Positions 10,247 to 21,300 of a DNA stretch of 64,000 bases are shown here, piece after piece (positions within the stretch are counted from its first letter, which is position 1; the number at the start of each line of letters is the position of its first letter). Made by a program: the position numbers and the translations under genes. Origin of the DNA: Leishmania infantum JPCM5 (lineage: Eukaryota > Euglenozoa > Kinetoplastea > Trypanosomatida > Trypanosomatidae); contig NC_009410.2 of assembly GCF_000002875.2 (NCBI RefSeq), positions 882,492-946,491 of the forward strand, read 5' to 3'. Below the pieces are notes generated by a model. It was not told the origin of the DNA. It did no database searches and saw only the letters and a program-made list of their open reading frames with translations.

Positions 10247-12832
10247 ATGCCGCACCCCAAGGAGAACGACAGCGATGTTCCGGCCTCGGTGGAGGTGCCG
10301 TTCCCGACTTCCCTTTTCTCGCGCAGCGCCAGCAGCAACACTGCACAGCATGCCAAGGCTGTTGCTGAGACACTATCGCCGGTGCCGAGTGCGTTGGGAA
10401 ACGGAACTGCTGCCCGCCAGCACGGCGCTGTCGCTGAGGAGGTTCACATGCGCAGCGCATCGCCGACCCTTCTGCAGTCGGGCATAGACGCGCTGCCGGC
10501 CCTGCGCGCCACAGAGACGCGACTGCGGCAAGCGCAGGAGACAGAGCTGAGCGTGCTGTTCCGTTTGCGACTCCTTACGGAGGCCTTAGTCGGTGCCGCG
10601 CGCCTGTCTAACGCGCTAGCTGTCGCAGGCGCGGCAACGGCGGCGGCACACGGGAGCGGCGGCGCTGAGGACGTCAGTGCGCTGCCCAGCGAGGGTACAT
10701 TTCGAGCTGCACTGCCGGCCGTGATCGCTCGCCCCTTAACCACTGGGACTGACGAGGCGACGCGCATACCAGCGGAGGCGCGCGTCTCGATGCAGTGCGT
10801 TGATATGCCGGCAGCAGGCCTCTCCGCAGCGGCGAGAGGGCAGTACGCGGCTCTGCGCCGCGCTCTTGCACGGCACTTTTGTGAGCCGGAGGACGGGGAC
10901 GTGGGCGGCACGGGTGATGCCGCCGCCAGCAGCGCGCGCACTCCAAGCACTGCGACACCGGAAAACCCTCAGACCATTGGGCAGTACGAGGCGACTCCTT
11001 CCGTGCTCGGCTCGCGGACCACTGAAGTCGTCGACACCAGCAGCACAGACGCGCCAAGTACCCACGGCGTTGTCGAAGACGGGGCAGGCGCTTTCAATAA
11101 CCCAGATACTCGACATCGTAGCGCAGTCGAGGCGCAGCGGCGCACGCGTTTCTTCAGCGAGCTGCGGTACTGCCCGCCGTCCCCACCGCAGCGATCAGTG
11201 AGCCCACGCAGACATCACGCCTCGACTGCTTCTTGTGATCCGGAAATGTCGACGGCATCAATGAACATGGACAGCCGCAGCGCATCGCGGGGCAGACGAG
11301 TACCCCACTCGCCGCCATCATCTCATGTGCGTGGATTGGCGGATAGGCTTGTAGACACAAAGAGGGGCGGGGGCGCCGTGGCGCCGACGTTGGCGCTGCC
11401 AAAGCCTTCGCCGGCCTATGTGGAAGACTCATGCGCGGAGCCCGCCGCGAAAGGAGAGCGGGACGAAGTGAGGAAGGAGGCGGAGGGCGGCCACCGTCGT
11501 GAAGAGCCAAATGAGGCTGCGCTAGCGTCACACACGCCAGCAGTATCACCAAGTTTTGCGACGGCGCTGACATGCGGACCCTCACCAAATGCGGTGAAGG
11601 TTGAGCCTTGCAGCCCTTTGTCTCCATGCATTTCTCCGCTTTCAGCTCACCGAACCTCCGCGGTTACCGCGTGGGAGAGCAGCGCGGTCGCTGCTCCCGA
11701 TGGACAGCTCTCTCAGAACACCCCCACACCGCCGACGTTGAAGTCGTCGCCGCACCGACTCTCTCAGCCACTTAGCGCCACCCCTACCTCGACCTTTGGC
11801 GACGCGGACGAGGAGGGGATGTACTTTCCCATGCCTCCGCCCGCCAAGACGCATCGCCGTGTTGAAGTCGATGCCGAGCTTTCATCCCGCTTCCCTGCCA
11901 TGGGCAACGGTGGTAGCGCTTCTACAGGGGCCGATGCGGCTTCCGTTTTCTCCACAATGTCGAGTTCAACTGCCTCAGCGCCGTCCCTTCGTCGTCGTCT
12001 AGCCTTTGACGGTGGCCATGACGAGCCGGATGCCGAGTCAGCAAGAGCGCCCCACTCGGAGAAGCGCGGAAGGGCGGCGATTTCGTCGTCGATGCACATG
12101 AGGGACAGAAGCCGTAAGGAAGCACCACAAACGGTGAGCGCCGCGCGCGTTATGCCACTGTCACCGACGCCGACGTGCGTGGTGACTGCCACAGACATAC
12201 TTGCCACCATCACTGCCCTTCCACGCCCATCGTCATCGTCGTCGTCGCTCCTTTCAAAGCGGGCCACTGCGCGGCGCGCACATCGTGGCGGCAAGGAGAG
12301 CAGTGCGACGCGTAAGGTGAATGCGTCGCCTGCAGAAGGTCAGCCGACGCATCGTGGCGTGTACAAACGGAGACGGGGGAGGGGTGGCGAGTGGGGACTT
12401 GTCGGCATGAGTGATGAGGTCCTTGCGGCGGTGCCGTTGGCGGGTTTGCCATCTCTTGGCATGGATGTGTCGTTGAGCGCTGCCGCTGGGTTGGGCCGAC
12501 CGGTGTGCGAAGAAACTGTCAATGACCGACATCGGAGATCGAGGACGGCACGCCGCACCGAGAGTGACGGCCATCAACGCACAATGTTCGAGGAGGAGCA
12601 CGTTCCCTGTGGCTACGCGCGAACCCGTGAGCAACGGATCGAGGGCGTCGTGCGGGCAGAGCAGGTGCTCAGCGCTGTGCGTGCAGCGTGTAGCCCACTG
12701 CCGACTGCATCCTCACAGACCCCTCCGCGATGCCTCGGGGCCGACACCGAGTGTGATGGCGCGCTGCTGTCCCCCTCGCCGCCTCTCTCGCAGAACACAC
12801 CACGCCAGTTCTGGGACATTAGCTTCCCTTGA
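10247..12832 (+). CDS. Long disordered protein with CtIP/Sae2/Ctp1-like C-terminal motif, 861 aa
   Basis: Most of the protein is low-complexity, rich in Ser, Pro, Ala, Thr and Arg, with many SP/TP dipeptides that could be phosphorylated. Two parts stand out. Near the N-terminus (about residues 75-125) is a predicted helical or coiled-coil segment with regularly spaced Leu. The last 12 residues read NTPRQFWDISFP and end at the stop codon. This resembles the C-terminal signature of CtIP/Sae2/Ctp1 proteins (TPxxFWxxxFP), which stimulate Mre11 nuclease at DNA breaks. Those proteins also pair an N-terminal oligomerising helix with a long disordered middle and a conserved C-terminus. A Cys and basic residues (about 785-805) could be the remains of the region preceding that signature, but no clear CxxC is visible. 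A second LSQNTP occurs near residue 490. The assignment is an inference from a short motif plus architecture. Confidence 0.5.
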   Translation: MPHPKENDSDVPASVEVPFPTSLFSRSASSNTAQHAKAVAETLSPVPSALGNGTAARQHGAVAEEVHMRSASPTLLQSGIDALPALRATETRLRQAQETELSVLFRLRLLTEALVGAARLSNALAVAGAATAAAHGSGGAEDVSALPSEGTFRAALPAVIARPLTTGTDEATRIPAEARVSMQCVDMPAAGLSAAARGQYAALRRALARHFCEPEDGDVGGTGDAAASSARTPSTATPENPQTIGQYEATPSVLGSRTTEVVDTSSTDAPSTHGVVEDGAGAFNNPDTRHRSAVEAQRRTRFFSELRYCPPSPPQRSVSPRRHHASTASCDPEMSTASMNMDSRSASRGRRVPHSPPSSHVRGLADRLVDTKRGGGAVAPTLALPKPSPAYVEDSCAEPAAKGERDEVRKEAEGGHRREEPNEAALASHTPAVSPSFATALTCGPSPNAVKVEPCSPLSPCISPLSAHRTSAVTAWESSAVAAPDGQLSQNTPTPPTLKSSPHRLSQPLSATPTSTFGDADEEGMYFPMPPPAKTHRRVEVDAELSSRFPAMGNGGSASTGADAASVFSTMSSSTASAPSLRRRLAFDGGHDEPDAESARAPHSEKRGRAAISSSMHMRDRSRKEAPQTVSAARVMPLSPTPTCVVTATDILATITALPRPSSSSSSLLSKRATARRAHRGGKESSATRKVNASPAEGQPTHRGVYKRRRGRGGEWGLVGMSDEVLAAVPLAGLPSLGMDVSLSAAAGLGRPVCEETVNDRHRRSRTARRTESDGHQRTMFEEEHVPCGYARTREQRIEGVVRAEQVLSAVRAACSPLPTASSQTPPRCLGADTECDGALLSPSPPLSQNTPRQFWDISFP

Positions 12833-13822
12833 CAGCCGAGGGCGGCGAAAGACGAGTCGACAAGCGTCGGCGAGACCGAGACGATGGCAGAGCAAGTGCG
12901 TCTCCCCCCCTTTTCCGCATGCGCGTACAAGCAGGTGTAACGCGAAGTAAAAAAAAAACGGAGCGCATGCTCACTGCGCGACACGCGCTGCTGCTGCTGC
13001 TGTTTCGGCTGTGCACGCCTGCTTTCCCGCTCTTCCCTTCCCCTTTCTCGTAGCCATCACCCCTTTTTTTCCTCGAGCGAATAGAATTAGCAGAAAGAGG
13101 CTGCAGAGGTGCGCGCTGCCACCGCCGGCAGGAGTTTTAGCTACGCCGGTTGGGCCTGACATTCACCGAGCCTGTGGAGCTTCTTCTGCGCGGCTTGAGT
13201 GGTGGTGATGTGTGTGTGTGTGTGTGTGTGTGTGGGGATGCCTTCAGCCTGTGCGCCATTGCCTTCTCCCTTTCTGCACCTCCTCCGCCACTGTGCAAGT
13301 CTGCACGGAAATCCCGGTTGCGCCGCCACCGCTCCCTGTCTCTCACGTGTGTGCTCTGTTGCACATTGTTGCGCGTTGCATTCCTCTCATCTGTGCTGCC
13401 GTATGCGTCTCTCGATCCTTCACTTGCCCGCAAAGCACGCCAACACTCACCACGGTGCCACGGCCACGACGACGGCAACATACACACGCAGGAGGGACAA
13501 AAAGGAAATCATCGCTGTGCCGGGCACATTGCACCCCCCCCCCTCCCCCCCTCGGTGCTCCGGTGGCGGTGGCGGGGCACACGCGTGCTTTCGGCGTGTT
13601 TTATCGCCTCTATCTTCTCTCTACACTTGAGCGTGTGCGTGCGCCCGCTGGTAGGTCGAACAGCAGTGCTCGCCGCCATCTGCCCTGCACCCCCCTACAA
13701 CTCCTAACCCTGCGACCGCCATCAGCATCATTGAGAGCTCTGCCATCCCCGGTCCCGCACCTCGTTCAATTTCGCATTATCTCACGCTCGCTCCCCTCCT
13801 GTCCTTATCGCGCGCGGTCGTC
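12833..13822. other. Intergenic spacer with (TG)13 tract
   Basis: No supported coding frame. It contains an A-rich run near 12946-12957, a (TG)13 repeat at 13209-13234 and long pyrimidine-rich stretches. Frames of 140-300 codons in this interval translate the repeat into Cys-Val runs and are judged spurious. Confidence 0.5.
13209..13234. repeat. (TG)13 microsatellite
   Basis: Thirteen uninterrupted TG units in an intergenic region. Confidence 0.95.
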
Positions 13823-13852
13823 GCCTTTGCTCCTCGAACTTTGGTTTTCTAG
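13823..13852 (+). promoter_or_regulatory. Predicted spliced-leader acceptor for the Sly1 gene
   Basis: A pyrimidine-rich stretch ends in TTTTCTAG, with the AG at 13851-13852. The ATG at 13873 is the next ATG, 20 nt away. Confidence 0.6.
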
Positions 13853-13872
13853 TCCGCACTCACTGACCGGCA

Positions 13873-15945
13873 ATGTTCACCACATCCAGCTCTCTCATGG
13901 GCGGTGCCGGCGGCCCGTCGGCTCGCCCACCCGGCGGCGTCTTCGCCGGCACACCCGGCGCGGTTGCAGCGCGGCTGACACCGAGCCAGTACTGGCTTCG
14001 TCAGCGCCAGGAGGCTGTGTTGGCGGAAATGATCAGGATGGCCGTGCCGCTGGACGCGCAGGGCAATATGGTGGCGGAGCGGTACTCGACCGCTGCCGCC
14101 GCCTCTGCTGAGCCGGTCATCACAACGTGGCGTCTTCTCATCTTCGACGACTGGGGCCGCGACATCATTGCGCCGCTCCTAAAGGTCGGCCAACTGCGCG
14201 AACTTGGCGTCACCCTGTACCTGCACATCGCCACGGAGCGTGATCCGGTGCCGGGGGCCCCGGCCATCTACTTTTGCGCGCCGACAGAGGAGAACATCAC
14301 CCGCATCGCGAAGGACTGCGCGCAGAACCTGTATGAGTGGGTCTACCTCAACTTCACAACGCAGATCCCGCGACCGCAGCTGGAGTTGCTGGCGCAGCAG
14401 CTCAGCGCCTCGCCACTAGAGTCGATTCGGCACATCCACGTGTACGACCGCACGTTGAGCTACGTGGCCTTGGAGGACGACCTCTTCTCCCTCATGCTGA
14501 ACAACTCCTTCCCGCTGCTTAACAAGACAAACGCCAAGGACGAAGAAATAGAGACACACCTCAATCAGGTCGTTCTGGGCATCTCACACGTGTGTCTGTC
14601 ACTGCAGGTGCTGCCCATCCTGGTGCACTCCCGCTCCGGCGCTGCGGCGGAGGTCGCTCGACGGCTCTCTGTGCGGCTGAACGACGCGCTGAACGACCGG
14701 CAGCTGACACCGGCGCCCTCCTCGGTGCTGGGGCGGCCGCTGCTTCTTCTCGTCGATCGCTCCAGCGACCTCGCAACGGCGCTGCACCACCCCTTCACGT
14801 ACCGCGGCCTTCTCGTCGAGATCGGCGGCATGAAGCTGAACAAGTGCACCATCACCACTCCAGACGGGAAGGACGAGATACTCGAGGTGGATCCTGACAA
14901 GGACGAGGTCTACCGCGAGAACGCCAACCTCGAGTTCGGCACTGTCGGCGGCAACATCGAAGCCGCGCTGCGCCGCTACAAGGAGGAGTACGCCGCGCTG
15001 GCACAAGAGGCACCCGGCGGTGCCGGTGGCATGATGGGCGACGGCGGCGACGGCAACGACATGTCGAAGCTGCTGGCGAACGCGCCAGCGCTGGCGGAGC
15101 GGAAGCGCTGCCTCGATGCCCACACAAAGCTTGCCTTCAGTATCCTCAGCAAGATTCGCTTGAGGCACCTGGACCACTACCACGGTGTGGAGCTGGCCGT
15201 ACTGCAACAGGAGGGGCTCGACGAGCAGGAGTTTCACAACCTGCTGACCAACAGCCTCGGCACCACAGAGGACAGACAGCGGCTGTACCTCATCGCATAC
15301 CTGATGTGCGCCAAAGAAGAGGAGGCACGCTACGTGCAGAGCCACGAGGGCGCCGTCAGCGAAGGGGCCGCCGGCTTCCCGGCTCTTGCATATTTGAAGC
15401 ACCTGCGGAACTGGTCCCTGGCGACGCAGAGCCCCAGCGCGGCGCAGCCGAACCCCAGTCAGGGCTTTGGCTGGGGTTTTGCGCAGCAGATCGCCAAGAA
15501 CATTGCGAGCTCGCTGGGGAGCAAGACAGAGACGATGCTGCCGCTCACGAAGCTGGTGGACGCACTCATGCAGGACGGACCTGGCGGCGCGCCAGGTTCG
15601 GCGAGCAGCGGTGGTGCAAGCGGTGTGGGCGGCTCGTACAACAGCCCGACGAGCGCACTTCCTGGTGGCAGCAGCGGCGCATCCGGTAGCCTGCGCGGCA
15701 AGCTGCTTGAAACCGTCGAAGCGTACGACCCTCGCACGAAGAAGCCGGTGGACCTGCGCGAAGCGGTCTTCTCGCAAGCGATCGTGTTTGCCCTCGGTGG
15801 TGGCAGCGTGGCGGAGTACGACAACTTGAAGGCATGGGAGGCGAGCAAGCCGCGCAAGTCGGTGATGTATGGCTGTACATCGGTGATCTCTGGCGAGGAC
15901 ATGCTCCGGCAGTTAACCATCTTGGGTGCATCGCAGAACCCGTAA
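13873..15945 (+). CDS. SLY1: Sec1/Munc18-family vesicle transport protein, Sly1 type, 690 aa
   Basis: Sec1/Munc18 proteins bind syntaxin-type SNAREs and drive membrane fusion; the Sly1 branch acts between the ER and Golgi with the Sed5/syntaxin-5 SNARE. The N-terminal domain begins at about residue 35 and includes the family-typical WRLLIFDDWGRDIIAPLL segment (about 84-102). A clear hallmark is LLLLVDRSSDLATALHH (about 291-307), followed by FTYRGLLVEIG; Sly1 proteins have a very similar Asp-Arg plus LHH motif here. The central region (about 330-510) is helical. Near the C-terminus are the expected FVLGGGS-like turn (ALGGGSVAEYDNL) and the TSVISGEDMLRQL ending. A Gly/Ser-rich, probably disordered insertion lies at about 568-620. 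The length is slightly above the usual 620-650 aa, explained by that insertion and a Gly-rich N-terminus. The product should be a peripheral cytosolic protein, with no membrane segment. Confidence 0.92.
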   Translation: MFTTSSSLMGGAGGPSARPPGGVFAGTPGAVAARLTPSQYWLRQRQEAVLAEMIRMAVPLDAQGNMVAERYSTAAAASAEPVITTWRLLIFDDWGRDIIAPLLKVGQLRELGVTLYLHIATERDPVPGAPAIYFCAPTEENITRIAKDCAQNLYEWVYLNFTTQIPRPQLELLAQQLSASPLESIRHIHVYDRTLSYVALEDDLFSLMLNNSFPLLNKTNAKDEEIETHLNQVVLGISHVCLSLQVLPILVHSRSGAAAEVARRLSVRLNDALNDRQLTPAPSSVLGRPLLLLVDRSSDLATALHHPFTYRGLLVEIGGMKLNKCTITTPDGKDEILEVDPDKDEVYRENANLEFGTVGGNIEAALRRYKEEYAALAQEAPGGAGGMMGDGGDGNDMSKLLANAPALAERKRCLDAHTKLAFSILSKIRLRHLDHYHGVELAVLQQEGLDEQEFHNLLTNSLGTTEDRQRLYLIAYLMCAKEEEARYVQSHEGAVSEGAAGFPALAYLKHLRNWSLATQSPSAAQPNPSQGFGWGFAQQIAKNIASSLGSKTETMLPLTKLVDALMQDGPGGAPGSASSGGASGVGGSYNSPTSALPGGSSGASGSLRGKLLETVEAYDPRTKKPVDLREAVFSQAIVFALGGGSVAEYDNLKAWEASKPRKSVMYGCTSVISGEDMLRQLTILGASQNP

Positions 15946-18391
15946 GGGCCTACTGCATATACTCTGGCGTGTGCGTTTATCGATGGCGTTGCCATCATGT
16001 AGGCTTGCGCTGGCCTTGAGGTGTGCTGTTGCGGATGCTGCCAATCGTGTCGGATGTTTACATGCGCATCAACTCTTGTTTTAAGCCTGTTCGCCCCCTT
16101 TTCTCCTTGCCGGTCGTCTTCGCCCTCACTTGGGCCAACGTGACGAGGGACACCGTTGGGCATCTCATTCCCCTCACACACGCGCCCCGTACCCTCCTCT
16201 TCTTCCTCGTGCTTGCACGCCGACCTGAACACACGTGTGCGTGTGCGTGTGTGCCTCTCACGCGGCAGTAGCGGGGTACTGTGCTCTATGTTCCGTGTTC
16301 TCCCCAAATGAACGCGACCGCCGGCACCGCGGCATCAGCCCACGGCTGAACCCTTCCTCCTCGCCTCGCGCTCTGCCGTCGCCGCACGATGGGTAGCGTA
16401 GCGCGCTTTGGGGGAGTGAGCGCACAGGCGCGCGGCTTCCTTGCTCTCCAGAATAAAGGCGTGCCAAGGACATACCGAGGACGGCATACGGGCTGCCGCC
16501 GTCTCGCACTCGATGTCCCATGCCTCCTTCGCGACCCGCCTGTCACGTGCATCTCTCTCTGTGATGAAATTCGATCCCAACAACGTTGTTCGGTCCTCCT
16601 CCTCCTCCTCCGTCTTCTTGTCCGCCTCCTCAAACTGGGTGGTCACGGGTCGTCAACAACGTATGTGACCCCTCCCCCCTCCCCCACGCACACACGGCCC
16701 GCAGTCTCATTCACGCACAGCGCAGCACGCACAGTGTCTCGTCCTCTCTATTTCCATCACTCTTTTCGACTGTTTCCACCTCAACCCCCTCGCACACATC
16801 CCGACAGCAACAGAAGACAGCATTGGAGAGCGAAGAGAAGACGCGATACACACCCACCCACACACGCACATACGCATATCAGAATTTTGAGAAGGAAACA
16901 CAACAGACCGAGAGGAGGATATACGGGGCGACATAAAGGGCGAGGGCGGGAGAGAGAGACGTACATACACACGCACAAGTACAGAGGGACAACCTCTCTA
17001 CACGACCACAAACTCTTGCGCTTTTATCCTTTGCGCCTCTCTCGCTCTCTTTGTCCCCCCCCTCTTCTGCACCTCCTCCAACACCTCCCTCCCTCTCCCT
17101 CCCTCAATAGCCCTGCGCGCTTCCTCTCGCAAGACAGCCTTTGTTCGAGGCTACGCACGCGCTGTGACGCGGACGTGCAACGCCATCATAGGCGACGGCG
17201 GCGGCAAGCTTCGCAGGACCTCTTTCGTGTGCCCGCGCGTCGCCCGTGCGTGCGCCTTGATATTTTTCATCTCTGAGCGTGAGCAGGGGCTAGCCCCCTC
17301 GAGTCCTTCATCGATTGCTTGCTGAGAACTCGCTACCAGCATTCGGCTCGCTCGCTCTTTCCGCGTGTGCCTGTGTGAAGTCCGCTACGCTTGCTCCCTT
17401 CCCTCTCTCTGCCGATCTCTCTCAGCGCGCTTTCATTTCTTCGCGCCACACTCCGCCCTCCTCCCGCTCTGTGGCACCTCTGTGCGTGTGGCGCGTGTGC
17501 TTTGGGGGGGGGGAGCGGCTCGGCGTTGCACCTCCCTACATCTTTTATATTCCTGGCGCTTCCCCTCTTTCGCGGTGTCTGCGTGTGTGCGACGCACACG
17601 CGCGCACACACACGTTTTTCCGTCTTGACTCCTTTCTTGTCGTGCCTGCTACCCCCTTTGTTTTGCTGTGTGTTGTCGTGTGTGCGCGTGTGTGTGTTTC
17701 GCATTGTCTCTCGGCGGAGAGCTGTTGGCTCCATTGTGTGTGACGGCACGGCTGTGTCTCTGTGGGTGTGTTGGCAGATTTGCAGGGCAACTCGTGCGCT
17801 GGATCTCTTCCCTCCTTTCCTTCCCTGACTCACATCTCGCCTCTTGTGTGCTTCTGCGAGAGGGGCATCGCTGGTACTCTTCTCGGTGCTGCGGCAGCGC
17901 GTGCCCGCTTGGTCTTTCTTTCCCTCTCTCTTTACTTGTTTGTCTCGCGGAGTCACTGGCTGTGCTGTCGCGGCCACTTTGATCTCTCCCGATCTCGGCA
18001 TTGCCGTTTGTGTGTGTGTGTGTGCACCCTGCCGTGCCGCGCTCCCCCCTCACTCTGGCCATCTGCGAGGACTGCATTTCTTCTTGTCGTTGCTCTCGCG
18101 CTCTCTGCTTCACGTCCCGCTCGCCCAACAAAGCCCTCCTCCCGCCATCCGGCTGCCACCTCTTCCTCCCGTATCGCTCTAGCGCTGCCGCACGAATCTG
18201 ACGCACTGCTACTTCTCTCTCGGTCTCTACGCGATTCGATTGCCTTTCGGAGTCTTCGCGCGTGCTTTCAACCTATACACACAGAGAGACTCACAGAGCG
18301 GCAAGCCTTGACTGCACGGTGGGGTGCGTGGCCAGCTCAGGCACCTAGGGCAGTGGAGGGGGAGCAACCAGAGGCAAAAAAAGTGGCCGCC
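15946..18391. other. 2.4-kb intergenic region and 5' leader of the HECT gene
   Basis: No supported gene. The region is pyrimidine-rich with scattered CA/TG repeats and several CT tracts. A frame is open from about 17762 into the HECT gene, but its product before 18392 is Arg/Ser/Cys/Leu-rich leader-type sequence. A likely splice acceptor is the CACACAGAG around 18276-18286, after which the first ATG is 18392. Confidence 0.5.
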
Positions 18392-21300
18392 ATGGAGCCG
18401 CCATCTCAGCCCTCAGCGGCAGTGCACCGCGTTCATGCTCGTTTCGACCCCACTGCGGCAATCGCAACGTACCGCGTGGAGGAAATCATGGCCATGCCAG
18501 CCGATCAGCTGGCCCGCGTCGCGTGGCCGTTGCTGACGAATATGGAGCGCTCTTTGTCCATGAAAGACGTGTACTTCACCCCTCCCATACGCGTAAGCGC
18601 GTCGCCGCGGGCAACAGAAGCCGCCTTTGCTGCCGGAATTCAGAGCTGCATGGCGGAGCTGACGGAGAGCCTGTCGCAGACGAACTGCGGTGAGTTGCCG
18701 CTGTCCACAGCGCGGCTGCGTGCTGCCGCGTTTGCTTATTTTATTTCAGCTTCGCCAGCCCCCCGAAGAGCGCTGCAGGCATCGTCGCCACGCGGTGCCG
18801 CCGGCGCTTCCTGCTCCGGCACGCATGCGACCGAAGCCGTCGCTCAGCATCTGCGCAAGGAGGGACACGCTTCTTTTCCGCCGGCCCTCAGCCTGTCGGC
18901 AGATGTCTTCGAGTTCGCCATCCAGTCGCTTGGGGACGCCTCGGAAAGAGAACTGCGCGACATCACAAGCGGTGGAGGGTCCGTGGGAACGCTACCCAAC
19001 ATATCGCGCCCCTATACGGACACTGGTGCTGCCGCGTCGCCTTCGGAAAGCGCCTCTGGGACCGCAGCCGGCGCAAGCGCACCATGTGAGGCTGCTGTGT
19101 CGACTCGTGCTGCATCCATACAGCTGGGCAGAAACAACGACAACGGCACAGCGGATTCCCTTGGCGGTGCGACCGCCGCGTCGGGAGCGCAGTCGCCAAG
19201 CGATAGCCACTCCAACACAGCGGCCACAGCGGCAGCCACAACCGCCGCGGAGAGGGGCAAGCAGTCCAGCGCGCGCCCCAGTCGTAGCAGCACCGTAAAG
19301 TGCGGAAACGATGATGTCAACGACCGCGAGTGCTACGAGCGCAAGACGCGCCGATTTCTTGCGGAACGGGTCGACATGCAGTGGGAGTCGGTCGTGGCGA
19401 GCGTTCTAGTGTCAGACGGAGGCGAGAGCTGCAGCGGCAGTGGTACCACTTCCGCCTCCGCTACATCGTTGTCGTCGGCGCCGCCGCCGTCAGCGGGGGC
19501 CGGGGCCTTGCTGCGTCAGAAGATGCTGCGCACGGCGGTGATGCTGTGTAGGCGCGCTCCTACGTGTGCCGAGGCGGGCCACTCGTTTGCGTGTCTACTG
19601 AAGCACTCCTTGCGTGCAGTGTCGGCCACCGACGCTATCCGAGGCGCGGACGGCGGCGCTGTTTCTACCCCCGTGCTGCACCCTCCGTCGTGCTTGTCAG
19701 CGTACCACGGGCAGCGGTCACCGCTGACGCCGGCGCAGAAAGGAGGTCCTATCCAGCCCATCGAGAAGCGGGAGACGCACGGGTTGGTAAAGCAGAGCCT
19801 GTCGCTCGCAGCGTCCCCCTTGCAGCCGCAGCACACCTCTGTCGCGCAGCAGCAGGCCGCTCTGTGGGTGGAGTTGGTGCTGCCGCTGCTGCACCTCGTG
19901 CCCCTTGTCCAGTGGTCACCGGATACACTGACAGAGCTGGGCCAGGTGCTGGAGACGGTGACGGCAACGGCACCTGCCAAACTTGTGGCACTGGCTCAAC
20001 AGCAGCACCAGCACGGCAAGAGGGCAGGTAGTTGTGGTGCTACTGGTGGCCACGTCGGAGTTTACCATCGCCCATCACAAGGACGCAAGGGAGGGGCCGC
20101 TGTGCTCGCTGCAGCAGTGGAGGCTCCTGTCCCGGCAGTGACGAGTGGCGGAGGCGCGGAAGAGGTGGTGAACTTCTCCGTGCGTGTGCCTTTTGAAATC
20201 GGCCTGCCAGTCCCTCCTGTGATGACCGAGACCCGCCTGAGCGACTTGGTGCACGACTCAGGCGGCGCGACAGAGAAGAGTTCCAATACTGCGCGACGCG
20301 GCGCCGGCGAGACCAGCGCCACCGATCCTGCCGCACTGCTGGCGTACACGAGCGAGAGCGGCCCAAGCACCGGGAACCGCTACCCGTCCTATCCGTCCTC
20401 GGTGTTCCACGAGGTGTCTGACGTCCGCGACGACGACGACCACATGGGCGCTGCGGCCGTGACAGAGGAGATGTCGGTGGCGGGTGAGGAGGGCGGCGAA
20501 GAGGACGAGTCCGCTTACACGGACGCCGAGGGCGAGTACGCGTACGACGCAGGCTCCAACGCATCCACCACCACGAGCGCGCCGTCGCAGAGCCGGGCTT
20601 CTCGTGCAAGCCCGCTGAACGTGTCCGCAAGCAGCCGCGACGGCGAAGACGCCGATGGCGCGGGCGGTGCCGGCGGTGTCGGAGATGGGTTGTTGTTCAA
20701 CAGCGCGCATGGAGACTTTGACGACCTGCCGTGCCGCCGTCGGCGGACGCAGATGGTGGAGCTGTGCCTGCCATGCGCCACACGTGTGTCGGTGCACCTT
20801 ACCAACGGGGTGCAGTGGGACCGTGCCTTGCGCGGGCGCGATGTGCTGCTCTTGCCGCTGGAGAGCGACGCAAACAGTGCAGAGAGCACTTCCTCGGCGC
20901 TGGCAGGGTCCTCGACGTCGAGCACGTCACCTGGCGCGACAGAGGCGCTGAGGAGCAGCTCAAACTCTGCCGCTGTCGGCAAGGAGGCCAAGAAGGATAC
21001 GCGGCTGCCTGTGTCTCTTCACAGCTTGAAGGAGGAGCACGGCAGTGACACTCTCACCTACGCTGGCCCGTGCCGTGTCGTAATCCCGAGCTTGCCGCAG
21101 GACCCGGTGTACATGCTTCCTGGCGAGGTCAGCGCGCAGGTGCAGCTGACCCTCGACACGCGTTGGAGCACCGAATGGACGGTGGCACTTTCCAGTGCGC
21201 AGCGCACCGTGGCGGAGCGGCTCTTGGCGTGGATGGAGCGGCGGGTGCACGGGAGCGTTGACCAGCAGCAGCCACAACAGCGGCGCAGCCGTATCGCGAG

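Noticed and set aside
13212..14111. 299-codon frame overlapping the Sly1 start
   Set aside because: It begins in the (TG)13 repeat and overlaps the Sly1 coding start in another frame. The Sly1 frame has a clear family match.
14599..15777. 392-codon open frame on the minus strand
   Set aside because: It is the complement of the Sly1 gene, rich in Arg, Ala, Val and Gln as expected from GC-rich antisense codons, and runs against the transcription direction of every other gene.
17762..18391. Upstream extension of the HECT gene by 210 codons
   Set aside because: The extra residues are leader-type low-complexity sequence. 18392 has a good start context and is the first ATG after the likely acceptor.
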